Origin: Sporosarcina cascadiensis
GTDB taxonomy: Bacteria > Bacillota > Bacilli > Bacillales_A > Planococcaceae
Direction: 5' to 3'
DNA: 64,000 nt
Assembly: GCF_009650995.1 (NCBI RefSeq)
Contig: NZ_WHVV01000003.1
Coordinates: 124,001 to 188,000 of the forward strand
The notes beneath the pieces were generated by a model. It was not told where the DNA came from. It worked only from the letters and a program-made list of their open reading frames with translations, and made no database searches. Below, piece by piece: positions 24,923 through 33,384 of this stretch. Position 1 is the stretch's first letter. Each line of letters opens with the position of its first letter. The translations under genes were made by a program, and so were the position numbers.

Positions 24923-26146
24923 ATGAAAAAATTAGTAATTACATTAAGTATTATTTTGATTTCCTCGCTTATTTTCACTGAGAAAACTTCAGCTCATCCA
25001 GGTAGAACGGACAGCAACGGGGGGCATACGTGCAGAACAAACTGTGCAAAGTGGGGATTGAAGACAGGTGAATATCATTACCATAATGGTGGAGGATCCA
25101 GTACCAATTCAGCAAATAAAACCACAAGAAATGTAAACACCTCTCAACCTAAACCTAAACCAACCTATACACAAGCGGATGTCGATGAAGGGAAATCAAA
25201 AGGTAAGGCACGGGGTTATGATGACGGTTATAGTAGGAATACTAAAAATTCCGCAGCAGATACAGGGAATGAAGGATATAAAAAGGGGTATGCAGCAGGC
25301 TATGAAGCGGGCTATAAAGAAGGGATAGAAAAAATTAAACAAGAGGATTCTGAAGCTGGAACAAGCAGTGGTCTAATCGACGGAAAAAACGCGTTTCTCA
25401 AAGGAGAGAATCAAGAAGTTTCCAATAATACAGCCAAGTCTGCCGACTGGAATTCTGCCTATAAGATAGCTTTTGATAAATCATATAAACAGGAAAAAAT
25501 TCTACTTCACTCTGAGCAAGTCGGCTTTAAATTAGGATATTCTCTTGCGGATTTAGACATTCCGTCTGAATTTACAAAAGAAGAAGCAGTCAGAAAGAAT
25601 TTCGAGAAACATTATAAGACAGCTTATGACAAGCGGATAGCAGAAGTAAACCTAAAACATGGGAAATTAGGTATCAAGGACGGCTATGCCCTAAATTCAC
25701 TGTCTATTAATTCTATCGATAGTAGATTTACTGACTCGTATAAAAAAGGGTACGAAGAGGGGAAATCAAAAAGAAAAGAAGAAGTCATGTTGGAGGGGTA
25801 CAATCTTGCTTTCATTCAGCTGAAATATCAGGAATCGTATAAAAACGACAATGACCAACTTAGGGAATGGCATAAGGAAGGTTTTGACTCCAATCTAGTT
25901 GCTAGTGAAATTAAAGATACAGCCTTTGATCATGGCTACGAAAATTCAACATATATGATTTCGGATGAATTTACAGTTAATGAGGAAGCTGTCGCGTTAT
26001 ATGATTCACTATTTTATGAGGGACAGGAATTGAAGAGTCAGGAGAAGCAGCAGAAAATAAAAACTGTCGCAGGTGTTGCCTTACCAGTAGGAGGATTAGC
26101 TGCAGGAGGTTTTTTCCTGCGACAGCGAAGAGTGAAAAAGGGTTAA
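24923..26146 (+). CDS. YHYH-domain exported protein with repetitive Gly-Tyr region
   Basis: 407 residues. Sec signal peptide (residues 1-28, ending KTSAHPG). The YHYH domain follows immediately (HPGRTDSNGGHTCRTNCAKW, GEYHYHNGG), a small conserved exported motif of unknown function. Residues about 75-140 contain GKSKGKARGYDDGYS and GYKKGYAAGYEAGYKEG repeats, a tract seen in other YHYH proteins. A long helical middle follows with further KKGYEEGKSK units. The extreme C-terminus has a hydrophobic helix (VALPVGGLAAGGFFL) followed by RQRRVKKG, which resembles a sortase-less membrane anchor, so the protein is probably membrane-tethered outside the cell. Base composition is lower in G+C than its neighbours. 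An AAGGAG site precedes the ATG. Confidence 0.8.
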   Translation: MKKLVITLSIILISSLIFTEKTSAHPGRTDSNGGHTCRTNCAKWGLKTGEYHYHNGGGSSTNSANKTTRNVNTSQPKPKPTYTQADVDEGKSKGKARGYDDGYSRNTKNSAADTGNEGYKKGYAAGYEAGYKEGIEKIKQEDSEAGTSSGLIDGKNAFLKGENQEVSNNTAKSADWNSAYKIAFDKSYKQEKILLHSEQVGFKLGYSLADLDIPSEFTKEEAVRKNFEKHYKTAYDKRIAEVNLKHGKLGIKDGYALNSLSINSIDSRFTDSYKKGYEEGKSKRKEEVMLEGYNLAFIQLKYQESYKNDNDQLREWHKEGFDSNLVASEIKDTAFDHGYENSTYMISDEFTVNEEAVALYDSLFYEGQELKSQEKQQKIKTVAGVALPVGGLAAGGFFLRQRRVKKG

Positions 26147-26281
26147 CTTGATTTTCAGTATGCTGCTTTGGTTAAGGCAGTAATCTAAACACTTAAGTCG
26201 AACAATCATCATAAGTATGGCAGTTAAGCGTGCAGGGGATATTACGATTGACAAGAATGCTAGGTTGAAGAAGAAAATATT

Positions 26282-26333
26282 AGAGTGCCAGGAATTAGTT
26301 AGATAAAAGACAGACAACCTGGCACTCTTTTAC
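26282..26333. terminator. Hairpin with GTGCCAGG ends
   Basis: agagtgccagg (26282-26292) and cctggcactct (26318-26328) form a perfect 11-bp stem around 25 bases, followed by TTTTA. Probably the terminator of the YHYH gene; its ends resemble those of the other repeats in this window. Confidence 0.65.
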
Positions 26334-26668
26334 GTTATTCCTTAAATTGTTTGGATGTAGAAAACGTGTAAGCAAGACACCTCACTCCTGCTATCTTAGC
26401 GGAGAAAAGGTGTCTTTCTTCTGTCTAGTGATTTTTATCTATCAGTTGATAGACGGGTCAGTTCAACTTTTTCATCATCTTCAGCATATTGCCGAGGTCA
26501 ATGATCTGCGCAAACTTCATATTAGAATCGCAAATAGCATCCTTCTAAATATGTTTGCAAACCTGGTAACTTGTGCGTCAGTCAGTCTCCAAAAGGGATA
26601 CCCAAACATATGCTGATATATAAGAATATGTTTGTGCCACTTACACAAGGAGAGGGGCTATCAGGTTC
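26334..26668. other. Intergenic region
   Basis: Contains a second hairpin (agacacct at about 26375 with aggtgtct at about 26409, followed by TTCTT) and no supported gene. A minus-strand stretch at 26463-26525 encodes a 20-codon frame (MKFAQIIDLGNMLKMMKKLN) without a good ribosome binding site, possibly a remnant. Confidence 0.4.
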
Positions 26669-27592
26669 ATGGCTGTAAAACCGCAGCAACTGCAAAGGGG
26701 CGACACGATAGGGATTGTAACACTTGGCAGTCCGTTGGCGGCTAATCGCATTACGGAAGGGATCCGGATGCTGCAAAGTATGGGATATAAAGTGGTCGTG
26801 GGGGAACATGTGTATTCTGCGAATGGCTTTCTTGCGGCAACTCCACGGCAAAGAGCTTCGGATTTAATGAAGATGTTTACAAATCCGGAAGTGAAGTTGA
26901 TTTTACCTACGCGGGGCGGAGTCGGGGTGGCAAGTATTTTACCATTCCTAGATTTTACCGTCATTAAACAAAATCCTAAAATTGTTTCGGGTTACAGTGA
27001 CATCACAATTTTATTAAATGTGCTATTTGAATATGCGGACCTCATCAGTTTTCAAAGTTTGTTATTGCTGGACTTTAATTCGAGAACTCCTGCATATAAT
27101 TTCAATCAATTCTTTGCGGCGACATCGTCAGTCACTGCGCCGTGGCAAATTATTAACCCGCCTGAAGTGCCGCTTATTGGGGCGGTTCCCGGAAATGTTA
27201 CAGGACCAATTGTAGGTGGAAATCTCACGTCATTCGTGGGCACCTTGGGCACATCGTATGAAATCAATACGGAAGGCAGAATTCTTCTTTTGGAAGAAAC
27301 ACATGAACCGGTCAATACAGTGTATCGATATTTAACCCACTTGGCGATGGCAGGGAAATTTGAAGATTGTGCAGGAATTATTATGGGACAATGTACTAAC
27401 TGTGAAACGGCCTACGGAAAAAGCTATGTGGATTTGATCAATGAATTTCTAGTTCCGCTGGGAAAACCTTTATTGACCAACCTGGCCACTGCGCATGACT
27501 ACTACAAAGCCGCCATACCTATTGGAGCCAGCATGAATATGGATACAGTGAATCGAAAGTTGACGGTGATGGAGCCGGTGGTAAAAGTATAG
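26669..27592 (+). CDS. LD-carboxypeptidase family protein (peptidase S66)
   Basis: 307 residues, cytosolic, standard S66 length. It carries the family fingerprints: GDTIGIVTLGSP at the N-terminus, LPTRGGVGVASILPFLD, and the nucleophile loop GYSDIT (Ser), the Glu in LLLEETHE, and the His in ATAHDYYKAAIPIG, which together form the Ser-Glu-His triad of LdcA/MccF. LdcA cleaves the terminal D-Ala from murein tetrapeptides during recycling, MccF hydrolyses microcin C; which of these, or another amide, is the substrate cannot be told from sequence. The middle has an insertion of ~15 residues relative to LdcA as I recall. Single gene. Confidence 0.88.
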   Translation: MAVKPQQLQRGDTIGIVTLGSPLAANRITEGIRMLQSMGYKVVVGEHVYSANGFLAATPRQRASDLMKMFTNPEVKLILPTRGGVGVASILPFLDFTVIKQNPKIVSGYSDITILLNVLFEYADLISFQSLLLLDFNSRTPAYNFNQFFAATSSVTAPWQIINPPEVPLIGAVPGNVTGPIVGGNLTSFVGTLGTSYEINTEGRILLLEETHEPVNTVYRYLTHLAMAGKFEDCAGIIMGQCTNCETAYGKSYVDLINEFLVPLGKPLLTNLATAHDYYKAAIPIGASMNMDTVNRKLTVMEPVVKV

Positions 27593-27721
27593 TCGAAAAC
27601 TTTTACTGATATATGCACGGTTTGGGGGTATACTAATAAAGGTAGAATCTCTGCTTCCGTAAGATCAGGCATTTGATGAATAGATTGTCTTCAAAGACGA
27701 CAAGAATAGTAGGTGAATGAA

Positions 27722-27874
27722 ATGGGTAAATATCAATTAGACAGCAAAGGTCAGGCGTCTGTGGCAAAGTATCACGAAAAAAATAAGCCTGCCCAATTTG
27801 ATAAAAAGCAGCATCTGGAAAAAATACGAGCAGAATATTTGAAGAAAAAGCAAAAACAAGCAGAGGAAAAATAA
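27722..27874 (+). CDS. Small basic hypothetical protein (50 residues)
   Basis: A short gene with an AGGTGA ribosome binding site 5 bases before the ATG. It starts MGKYQLDSKGQASVAKYHEK and ends KKKQKQAEEK, strongly charged and probably helical in its second half. Small proteins with this MGKYxLDxKGxASV start are common in Bacillales; no function is known to me. It is followed by a hairpin terminator at 27956. Confidence 0.75.
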   Translation: MGKYQLDSKGQASVAKYHEKNKPAQFDKKQHLEKIRAEYLKKKQKQAEEK

Positions 27875-27955
27875 GATGACTCTGAGGCAGCGACGTCTTT
27901 TGGCGTGATACGGCTTCCTGAGTTTCCATTTAATGGAAAAGTAATGACTTTAGAA

Positions 27956-27998
27956 GACGTTAGATCCTTGTTACCTCAAGGGTTTGACGTTTTTTTTT
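27956..27998 (+). terminator. Rho-independent terminator
   Basis: gacgttagatccttg (27956-27970) pairs, with G-T pairs, with caagggtttgacgtt, followed by nine T. Confidence 0.75.
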
Positions 27999-28135
27999 AT
28001 GAGTTCACAGTAGGTCTTAATTACTTGACGAAAATGTAAAATGAGAGTAATCTACAAAAGCTAGAGTGTAAAGATATAGTAAAGTAATGTTTTTTGAATT
28101 TACTGTCTACAAAATAAATAAAAGGTTGGTGCAAA

Positions 28136-30091
28136 ATGATATATCTCAGAAGTAAAAAAGATGATCTTATGAACAACTTTTTAGGGATCTATGCAGCGGC
28201 TGTTTTAATGTTATGGATGAAAACATATATCACACAACTGTCCCAGTTTGAACTGGGTGTGGAAGGACCTTTTCAGCACTTCCTTTTACTATTAAACCCA
28301 CTTGGTTCTGCATTGCTGTTCTTGGGAATTTCATTTTTATTTAGAGGAAAGAAAAAATATACAGCTCTCGTTGTCGTCTATCTGCTGATGTCTGTTCTTT
28401 TATATGCGAATGTAGTGTATTACCGGTTCTTTACTGATTTCATTACATTGCCTACACTTTTCCAGACACAGAACTTTGGAGATTTAGGCGGAAGTATTGC
28501 GACTTTATTGGAGCCTTATGATGTTCTGTTTTTTGTGGATGTATTTGTGATGTTCTATCTGAGGTTTTCAAAAAAGATTCGTAAAGAAACCAATCGTTTT
28601 GGATATAAAAGAGCAATAGCCATTGTTGCTGTTGCATTAGTCGTTTCCATTATAAACTTGGGACTGGCGGAAATGAGCCGCCCACAGTTATTAACACGGG
28701 GTTTTGACAGAAACTATATTGTGAAGTATTTAGGAATGTATAACTATTCGATTTATGACTCTGTAGAAACGATGGCTGCCTCATCGCAGCGGGCTTTGGC
28801 GGACAGCAGTGATAGTACAGATGTGATCAACTATACGCATGCTAACTATGCTGAACCGAATGGAAAATATTTTGGTGCAGCAAAGGGAATGAACGTCATC
28901 TACTTACATTTGGAATCGTTCCAGAACTTTCTGATTGACTACAAATTAAACGGCGAAGAAGTGACGCCATTTTTAAATTCCTTGACAAAAGATCAGAATA
29001 CCATGTATTTCGATAACTTCTTCCATCAAACAGGCCAGGGGAAAACTTCTGATGCGGAATTTATGCTGGAAAACTCGTTATTCGGACTGCCTCAAGGGTC
29101 TGCTTTCATTACGAAGGCACAAAATACGTATCAGTCGGCTCCTGCTATTCTAAAGGATTTTGGTTACACATCGGCTGTATTCCACGGCAATAACGGAAGT
29201 TTTTGGAACCGGAATGCCATGTATAAATCATTTGGCTTCGATCACTTTTTTGATGCCAGTTATTACGATACTAGTTCTGCAAAAGATATGGCTGAGTATG
29301 GTTTATTGGATAAACCTTTCTATGAGCAATCGGAGGATTACTTGCGTTCGCTGCCGGAGCCTTTTTATACGAAGTTTATTACGGTAGGAAATCATTATCC
29401 CTATAAAATGGATCAGGACTTAGTTACCATCGATAAAGCCAATACGGGAGATGTCAGCGTTGATGATTATTTCCAAACCGCGCGTTATACTGATGAAGCC
29501 ATCAAAGAAGTCTTCGATCAATTAAAAGAGCTGGGTTTATATGATCATTCGATGATTGTTCTCTATGGCGATCATTATGGTATTTCAGATAATCATAAAA
29601 AAGCGATGGGACAAATTATGGGGAAAGACATTACCCCAGTTGAAAGTGCAGATTTACAACGCGTCCCGTTGTTCATACATGTACCTGGAATGCAGGGTGG
29701 AATTGACCATACGTATGGTGGACAGACAGACCTTCTGCCGACGTTATTGCATCTATTGGGAATTGATACGAAAAACTATGTTCAATTTGGTTCCGATTTA
29801 ATTTCCGACGAACATAATGAAGTAGTGCCGTTTAGAAATGGCGGTTTTGTCAGCCCGACGATTTATTCAATCAATGACAAATTTTATGACAGTAAAACAG
29901 GACTGCTGTTGGCTGACGATCAATTGGAGTCTGCTAAAGCTGTCAAAAAAGAAGTGGATTATAAATTGGGGCTTTCCGATAAAGTGGTGAATGGTGATTT
30001 ATTGAGATTCTATACGCCAAAAGGATTTACGCCGGTTGATCCTGCTCAGTACAATTATGGGAAAGATGCAGCTGTTGAGTCTGATGAATGA
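28136..30091 (+). CDS. ltaS: Lipoteichoic acid synthase (LtaS-type glycerol phosphate transferase)
   Basis: 651 residues, the LtaS family length. Five membrane helices in the first ~200 residues, then an extracellular sulfatase-fold domain. The catalytic nucleophile is Thr304 in GQGKTSDAEF, close to the Thr300 of S. aureus LtaS; HLESFQNF (Glu metal ligand) and GDHYGISDNH (metal ligands Asp/His) are also present. A signal-peptidase-like site ALADSS between the membrane part and the catalytic domain fits the known LtaS cleavage. The enzyme polymerises glycerol phosphate from phosphatidylglycerol onto a glycolipid anchor outside the cell. Bacillus species carry several paralogs (LtaS, YfnI, YqgS, YvgJ); which one this is cannot be decided. 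Single gene, terminator at 30123. Confidence 0.93.
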   Translation: MIYLRSKKDDLMNNFLGIYAAAVLMLWMKTYITQLSQFELGVEGPFQHFLLLLNPLGSALLFLGISFLFRGKKKYTALVVVYLLMSVLLYANVVYYRFFTDFITLPTLFQTQNFGDLGGSIATLLEPYDVLFFVDVFVMFYLRFSKKIRKETNRFGYKRAIAIVAVALVVSIINLGLAEMSRPQLLTRGFDRNYIVKYLGMYNYSIYDSVETMAASSQRALADSSDSTDVINYTHANYAEPNGKYFGAAKGMNVIYLHLESFQNFLIDYKLNGEEVTPFLNSLTKDQNTMYFDNFFHQTGQGKTSDAEFMLENSLFGLPQGSAFITKAQNTYQSAPAILKDFGYTSAVFHGNNGSFWNRNAMYKSFGFDHFFDASYYDTSSAKDMAEYGLLDKPFYEQSEDYLRSLPEPFYTKFITVGNHYPYKMDQDLVTIDKANTGDVSVDDYFQTARYTDEAIKEVFDQLKELGLYDHSMIVLYGDHYGISDNHKKAMGQIMGKDITPVESADLQRVPLFIHVPGMQGGIDHTYGGQTDLLPTLLHLLGIDTKNYVQFGSDLISDEHNEVVPFRNGGFVSPTIYSINDKFYDSKTGLLLADDQLESAKAVKKEVDYKLGLSDKVVNGDLLRFYTPKGFTPVDPAQYNYGKDAAVESDE

Positions 30092-30122
30092 TTGAAAAAA
30101 TTTTATTGCATCATACACTGAG

Positions 30123-30163
30123 AGGTATGGAACTAGGGTGAGACCTTGTTCTGTACCTTTTAT
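30123..30163 (+). terminator. Terminator of the LtaS gene
   Basis: aggtatggaac pairs with gttctgtacct (G-T pairs included), followed by TTTTATTTTG, 31 bases after the stop codon. Confidence 0.7.
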
Positions 30164-30280
30164 TTTGTTAATTCAGCAGGGGAAGGTATCACGTTCACAA
30201 ACAAACCAGAAATAATTAGCGTATGATCGATACGCAGGTATAGCCGTCGATAAAAGCATTATAAAGAGAGGGCGGATAGG

Positions 30281-30517
30281 ATGAATAAGCAAGTTGATGA
30301 ATTGGTTTTGCTATTGCTGCATTTGACTTCATGGGAAGAGGATGAGCTGCCTGATGGAATAAAAAGAAGCTGGAAAGGTTACCCGTTCAGTTCCTTGGAT
30401 GATTTGCAGGCGGACGATCTGATTAGGGGAAGCAATCATTCTAAATCAGTTTATCTGACAAAGGCAGGCATTGAAAAAGCAGAGTATTTGCGGGAAAAGT
30501 ATCAAGTAGACAGATGA
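30281..30517 (+). CDS. DUF6429-type small protein, copy 2
   Basis: 78 residues, AGAGAGGGCGGATAGG before the ATG. Near-duplicate of 7454-7696 (MNKQVDELVLLLLHLTSWEE, RSWKGYPFSSLDDLQADDLI, SKSVYLTKAGIEKAEYL). The upstream regions of the two copies differ, so only the gene body is shared. No motif beyond the family signature. Monocistronic with its own terminator. Confidence 0.6.
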   Translation: MNKQVDELVLLLLHLTSWEEDELPDGIKRSWKGYPFSSLDDLQADDLIRGSNHSKSVYLTKAGIEKAEYLREKYQVDR

Positions 30518-30570
30518 AAGATGTCACAGATAAATGGTTCCTTTTTGAGAACAGCCATCATAAGTAAACA

Positions 30571-30613
30571 GAAGCAGTCCGATGAATGATTCCGGGCTGC
30601 TTCACTTTTTTTA
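30571..30613 (+). terminator. Rho-independent terminator
   Basis: gaagcagtccg pairs with cgggctgcttc around an 11-base loop, followed by seven T. Confidence 0.85.
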
Positions 30614-30768
30614 TAATGGCAGTTTGATAGAAAGATGCAGCGGGTATCTTTAAATAACAAGCAATAATTAGCTTATGTATAAATACATTTGTTCCTCTGC
30701 CAGTTCTAACAGCAGTGCCTGTCTCATAAACTTCCAAGTAGACAACCAACAAGAAAAGGGTGATTCCA

Positions 30769-31317
30769 ATGAAAAAAACTTTATTCGCAATTATGATCTT
30801 AATTCTCGGCTTTTCCTATACTGCGCCCGCTGGTACGGCTTCCGCGGCAGTGAACAGCGGACTGTCTCCAGACGATGGGTTAATCCTGACCTATTCACCT
30901 TCATTCACCGCTCCTGCAAAGGAAACATTCCATGTGAAGAAGGAAGGGACATTTACGTATTTACACAATAAAAAAAGTCAGCAATATCCCGAGTTGGCCA
31001 ATTTAGTATATATTGAAGACGATTTCGGACTGTCGGCCAGTTTAGGTTATTCGGATTTTGTTTTTGTAAGTACGCCTTACCCGCTAAAGCAAGGATCCAC
31101 TTTCATGCAAAGTGATCACTTTGATGACTATAAAGTTCTCGTTGAAAATACGGCAAAGACTGTAAAAGTAAAAGCCGGTACTTTTAAAAATACAGTCATT
31201 CTGAAATATCCGGACGGTTCCCGGGTGTATCTCGCTAAAGGAATCGGCATGATTAAAATTACGGATGCCGCCGGAAAAATGACGACTGAACTTGCAGCTG
31301 TTAAAGCAGGGAAATAA
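30769..31317 (+). CDS. Secreted hypothetical protein
   Basis: 182 residues from the ATG at 30769, with GGGTGA 5 bases upstream; an in-frame ATG at 30760 overlaps the ribosome binding site. Sec signal peptide of about 28 residues (MKKTLFAIMILILGFSYTAP ... TASA), no lipobox cysteine. The mature part is beta-rich (ETFHVKKEGTFTYLHNKKSQ, KVKAGTFKNTVILKYPDG) and includes a VKVKAGTFKNTV...GIGMIKI pattern, similar to extracellular beta-barrel or lipocalin-like domains that end in a GIGxVK motif. Function unknown. Followed by a clear terminator. Confidence 0.75.
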   Translation: MKKTLFAIMILILGFSYTAPAGTASAAVNSGLSPDDGLILTYSPSFTAPAKETFHVKKEGTFTYLHNKKSQQYPELANLVYIEDDFGLSASLGYSDFVFVSTPYPLKQGSTFMQSDHFDDYKVLVENTAKTVKVKAGTFKNTVILKYPDGSRVYLAKGIGMIKITDAAGKMTTELAAVKAGK

Positions 31318-31345
31318 TTTTCCATCATAGCTGTGAATCCTTATT

Positions 31346-31385
31346 GAAAATCCCGTCATTTTAGAACTGGCGGGATTTTCTATAG
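31346..31385 (+). terminator. Rho-independent terminator
   Basis: gaaaatcccgtc (31346-31357) with ggcgggattttc (31369-31380), followed by T-rich sequence. Confidence 0.85.
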
Positions 31386-31562
31386 TGTTAGAGAACTTGC
31401 ACCTGGACATTCACTCATCTGAATGAATTTCTGGAAAGAAGCACAGACTACATATAATTTTATGGAACTTGCTGCATGCAGTAAATTTCGTAAGTTAGAG
31501 CGTGAAAACAGCAGCTGAAAAAGTATGATTACTAATCAAAAATTTACAAGGTGGGACTTACA

Positions 31563-32228
31563 TTGAATCTAATACACGTCAGAAAAGGCCAATTCGTTTA
31601 TTATAACCATAAGCTGCATCAAGTTTATTCGGTGAAAGCTTTTTTTAAGCAGTCCATTCACTTGATTCGGCTTGAAGATTTTGAACAGCAGCTCGCAACG
31701 GCTAAAGAAATTACTTTGTATAAACCAAAGCATATGGACAGTTTTATGGTGAACCATAAACGCTACACATTGCACAAAGACGTGAAGGCCAAAGTTGGCG
31801 ATTACATTTTAATCATCAATCCCCAGCCGGATTCCTTGGATCATCACCATCTTCATGCGATAGAAATGGTGTCTTCTATTGAAGCGAATGGTGTCATCAG
31901 CAATAAATCCAACGGAATAAAACATAACGAGTATTGGGTTATGATACCGGGGCTAGAGGAAGGCGCGACTGTTATTGATAGGGAATATCCTAATGCAAAT
32001 TATTTAACTGAACAGGAAGAGGAAAAGCCGGAAATCAGTATGCCTAGATCATATACACCTAAAATAGGCGATGTGTATCAATGTAACTATAGTGAACCAG
32101 TCATTCAGGCGATGGTCGTTGCGATTCAGGAGGAGACAGTCTTTTTAGGCGGAGATCTTGAAGTGTCAATGGATGAGCTGACTGATGCTGAATCCTGGAG
32201 CTTTGTGCACAGCATACTGAATCGGTAA
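31563..32228 (+). CDS. Hypothetical protein
   Basis: 221 residues from a TTG start at 31563, 8 bases after AAGGTGG; starting at the GTG of 31551 would place the start inside the ribosome binding site. Soluble, no membrane segment. The N-terminal half (VRKGQFVYYNHKLHQVYSVK, then HKRYTLHKDVKAKVGDYILI) looks like beta-strands of an SH3- or Tudor-like barrel repeated in the C-terminal half (PKIGDVYQCNYSEPVIQAMV). I do not recognise a named family. It converges on degV and shares a bidirectional terminator with it. Confidence 0.65.
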   Translation: MNLIHVRKGQFVYYNHKLHQVYSVKAFFKQSIHLIRLEDFEQQLATAKEITLYKPKHMDSFMVNHKRYTLHKDVKAKVGDYILIINPQPDSLDHHHLHAIEMVSSIEANGVISNKSNGIKHNEYWVMIPGLEEGATVIDREYPNANYLTEQEEEKPEISMPRSYTPKIGDVYQCNYSEPVIQAMVVAIQEETVFLGGDLEVSMDELTDAESWSFVHSILNR

Positions 32229-32250
32229 TTTGTGAGCTGAGCCATATGTA

Positions 32251-32281
32251 AAGGTACCTGTGCAATACAGGTACCTTTTTG
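32251..32281. terminator. Bidirectional terminator between convergent genes
   Basis: Perfect 11-bp stem aaggtacctgt / acaggtacctt with a 5-base loop and T run; the reverse strand also offers a T run. The GGTACCTGTGC motif is the same as the ends of the palindromic repeats. Confidence 0.9.
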
Positions 32282-32284
32282 ACG

Positions 32285-33136
32285 TTACATTTCTATTCCA
32301 GCTATCCCAAATCCTCCGGGCCCGGAATGTGTAGAAATCATAGCACCGGCTTCAATCCACATACTCTGTTCGAATCCCATTTCATGTGCCACTTCATTGA
32401 TTCGTTGTTTGACCGTGTCGCTGAGTCCGATGGAGTAGATAAAGTAAATTTGCTGGCGGTCGATATCGTACTGCTGCAAATAATCGAGCAGTAACTTTTC
32501 AGCAACTTTGCTCATTTTACCATGATATTTTTTAGTGGAAACCAGCTTACCTTCAACTAATTCAATACATGGTTTTATTTTCAGCAAAGCCCCTCCAAGA
32601 TAGGCCATATTGCTGACTCGTCCGCCTGCTCTTAAAAAATCCAAGCTGCCGGGAAGAAAAGCCAGTCTGCTTTTAGGGATTTTTGATTCAATTCTTTCCA
32701 GCAGATGAGCCGGAGCAATATCGGGTTCTTTCTCCAGCAAAGCAGCCGCATACATGACCACTGCAGCTAATCCGCCTGTAACATTTAACGCATCAAGTAA
32801 ATAAATATTTTCTTCATCTTCCGCCGCCAGCAACGCATTTTGAAAGGAAACAGATGCTTTAGACGTATATCCGACATGAATGATGACGCTGTCAGGATAT
32901 TCCGTTCTAATCTTCTTGAAAAACTCCTGATACTCATGAACATTCGTCGCCGACGTGGAAGGGATCTTTTTCGTGCGGTCATAATATTCGTAAATTTCTT
33001 GTACGGGCAGATGTCCGTCTAAATAGTCTTGGCCATCCATGATGACGTGCATAGGTATTACTTGAATATTATAATTTATTGCCAAAGATACCGGCAGATC
33101 GGCTCCGCTCTCAGTCGATAAAATGATTCTTCCCAA
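32285..33136 (-). CDS. DegV family fatty-acid-binding protein
   Basis: 283 residues, standard DegV length, cytosolic. N-terminal IILSTESGADLPVSLA and QVIPMHVIMDGQDYLDG, then KKIPSTSATNVHEYQEFF (the TSqPs-like loop with Ser/Thr contacting the carboxylate head group), and FLRAGGRVSNMAYLGG near residue 170, all typical. DegV/FakB proteins bind a fatty acid and present it to the FakA kinase to make acyl-phosphate for phospholipid synthesis. No FakA gene is in the window. Monocistronic; upstream lies another minus-strand gene (SDR) closed by its own terminator. Confidence 0.92.
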   Translation of the reverse strand: MGRIILSTESGADLPVSLAINYNIQVIPMHVIMDGQDYLDGHLPVQEIYEYYDRTKKIPSTSATNVHEYQEFFKKIRTEYPDSVIIHVGYTSKASVSFQNALLAAEDEENIYLLDALNVTGGLAAVVMYAAALLEKEPDIAPAHLLERIESKIPKSRLAFLPGSLDFLRAGGRVSNMAYLGGALLKIKPCIELVEGKLVSTKKYHGKMSKVAEKLLLDYLQQYDIDRQQIYFIYSIGLSDTVKQRINEVAHEMGFEQSMWIEAGAMISTHSGPGGFGIAGIEM

Positions 33137-33257
33137 TGAATATCGCCCCCAACTTTCATTCTATTAAACCAGCTTAGTAAATTTACTTTAACTATACAGT
33201 AAAAGTGGCGGGGATATGTCGAAAAATTTAAAATGATTGAAAGGGATAGCGGAATCA

Positions 33258-33290
33258 TAAAAAAATGGATCAAGCGGTATGCCTGATCCA
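33258..33290 (-). terminator. Terminator of the SDR gene
   Basis: On the minus strand ggatca ... tgatcc forms the stem, followed by seven T. It lies beyond the palindromic repeat downstream of the SDR gene. Confidence 0.7.
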
Positions 33291-33300
33291 AATCTTTTTT

Positions 33301-33382
33301 GGTGCCTGTGTGGGAAACATTCATGAAAGTTCGAACAAACATGAATGGTTGAACTTTCACGTTTGTTTTGTGCACAGGCACC
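33301..33382. repeat. Palindromic repeat, shortened copy
   Basis: 82 bp: gtgcctgtgtgggaaacatt ... gtttgttttgtgcacaggcacc. It begins 3 bases after the stop codon of the minus-strand SDR gene and sits before that gene's terminator. Confidence 0.85.
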
Positions 33383-33384
33383 CT

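Noticed and set aside
26463..26525. 20-codon minus-strand frame MKFAQIIDLGNMLKMMKKLN
   Set aside because: No clear ribosome binding site and too short to support; noted only as a possible remnant.
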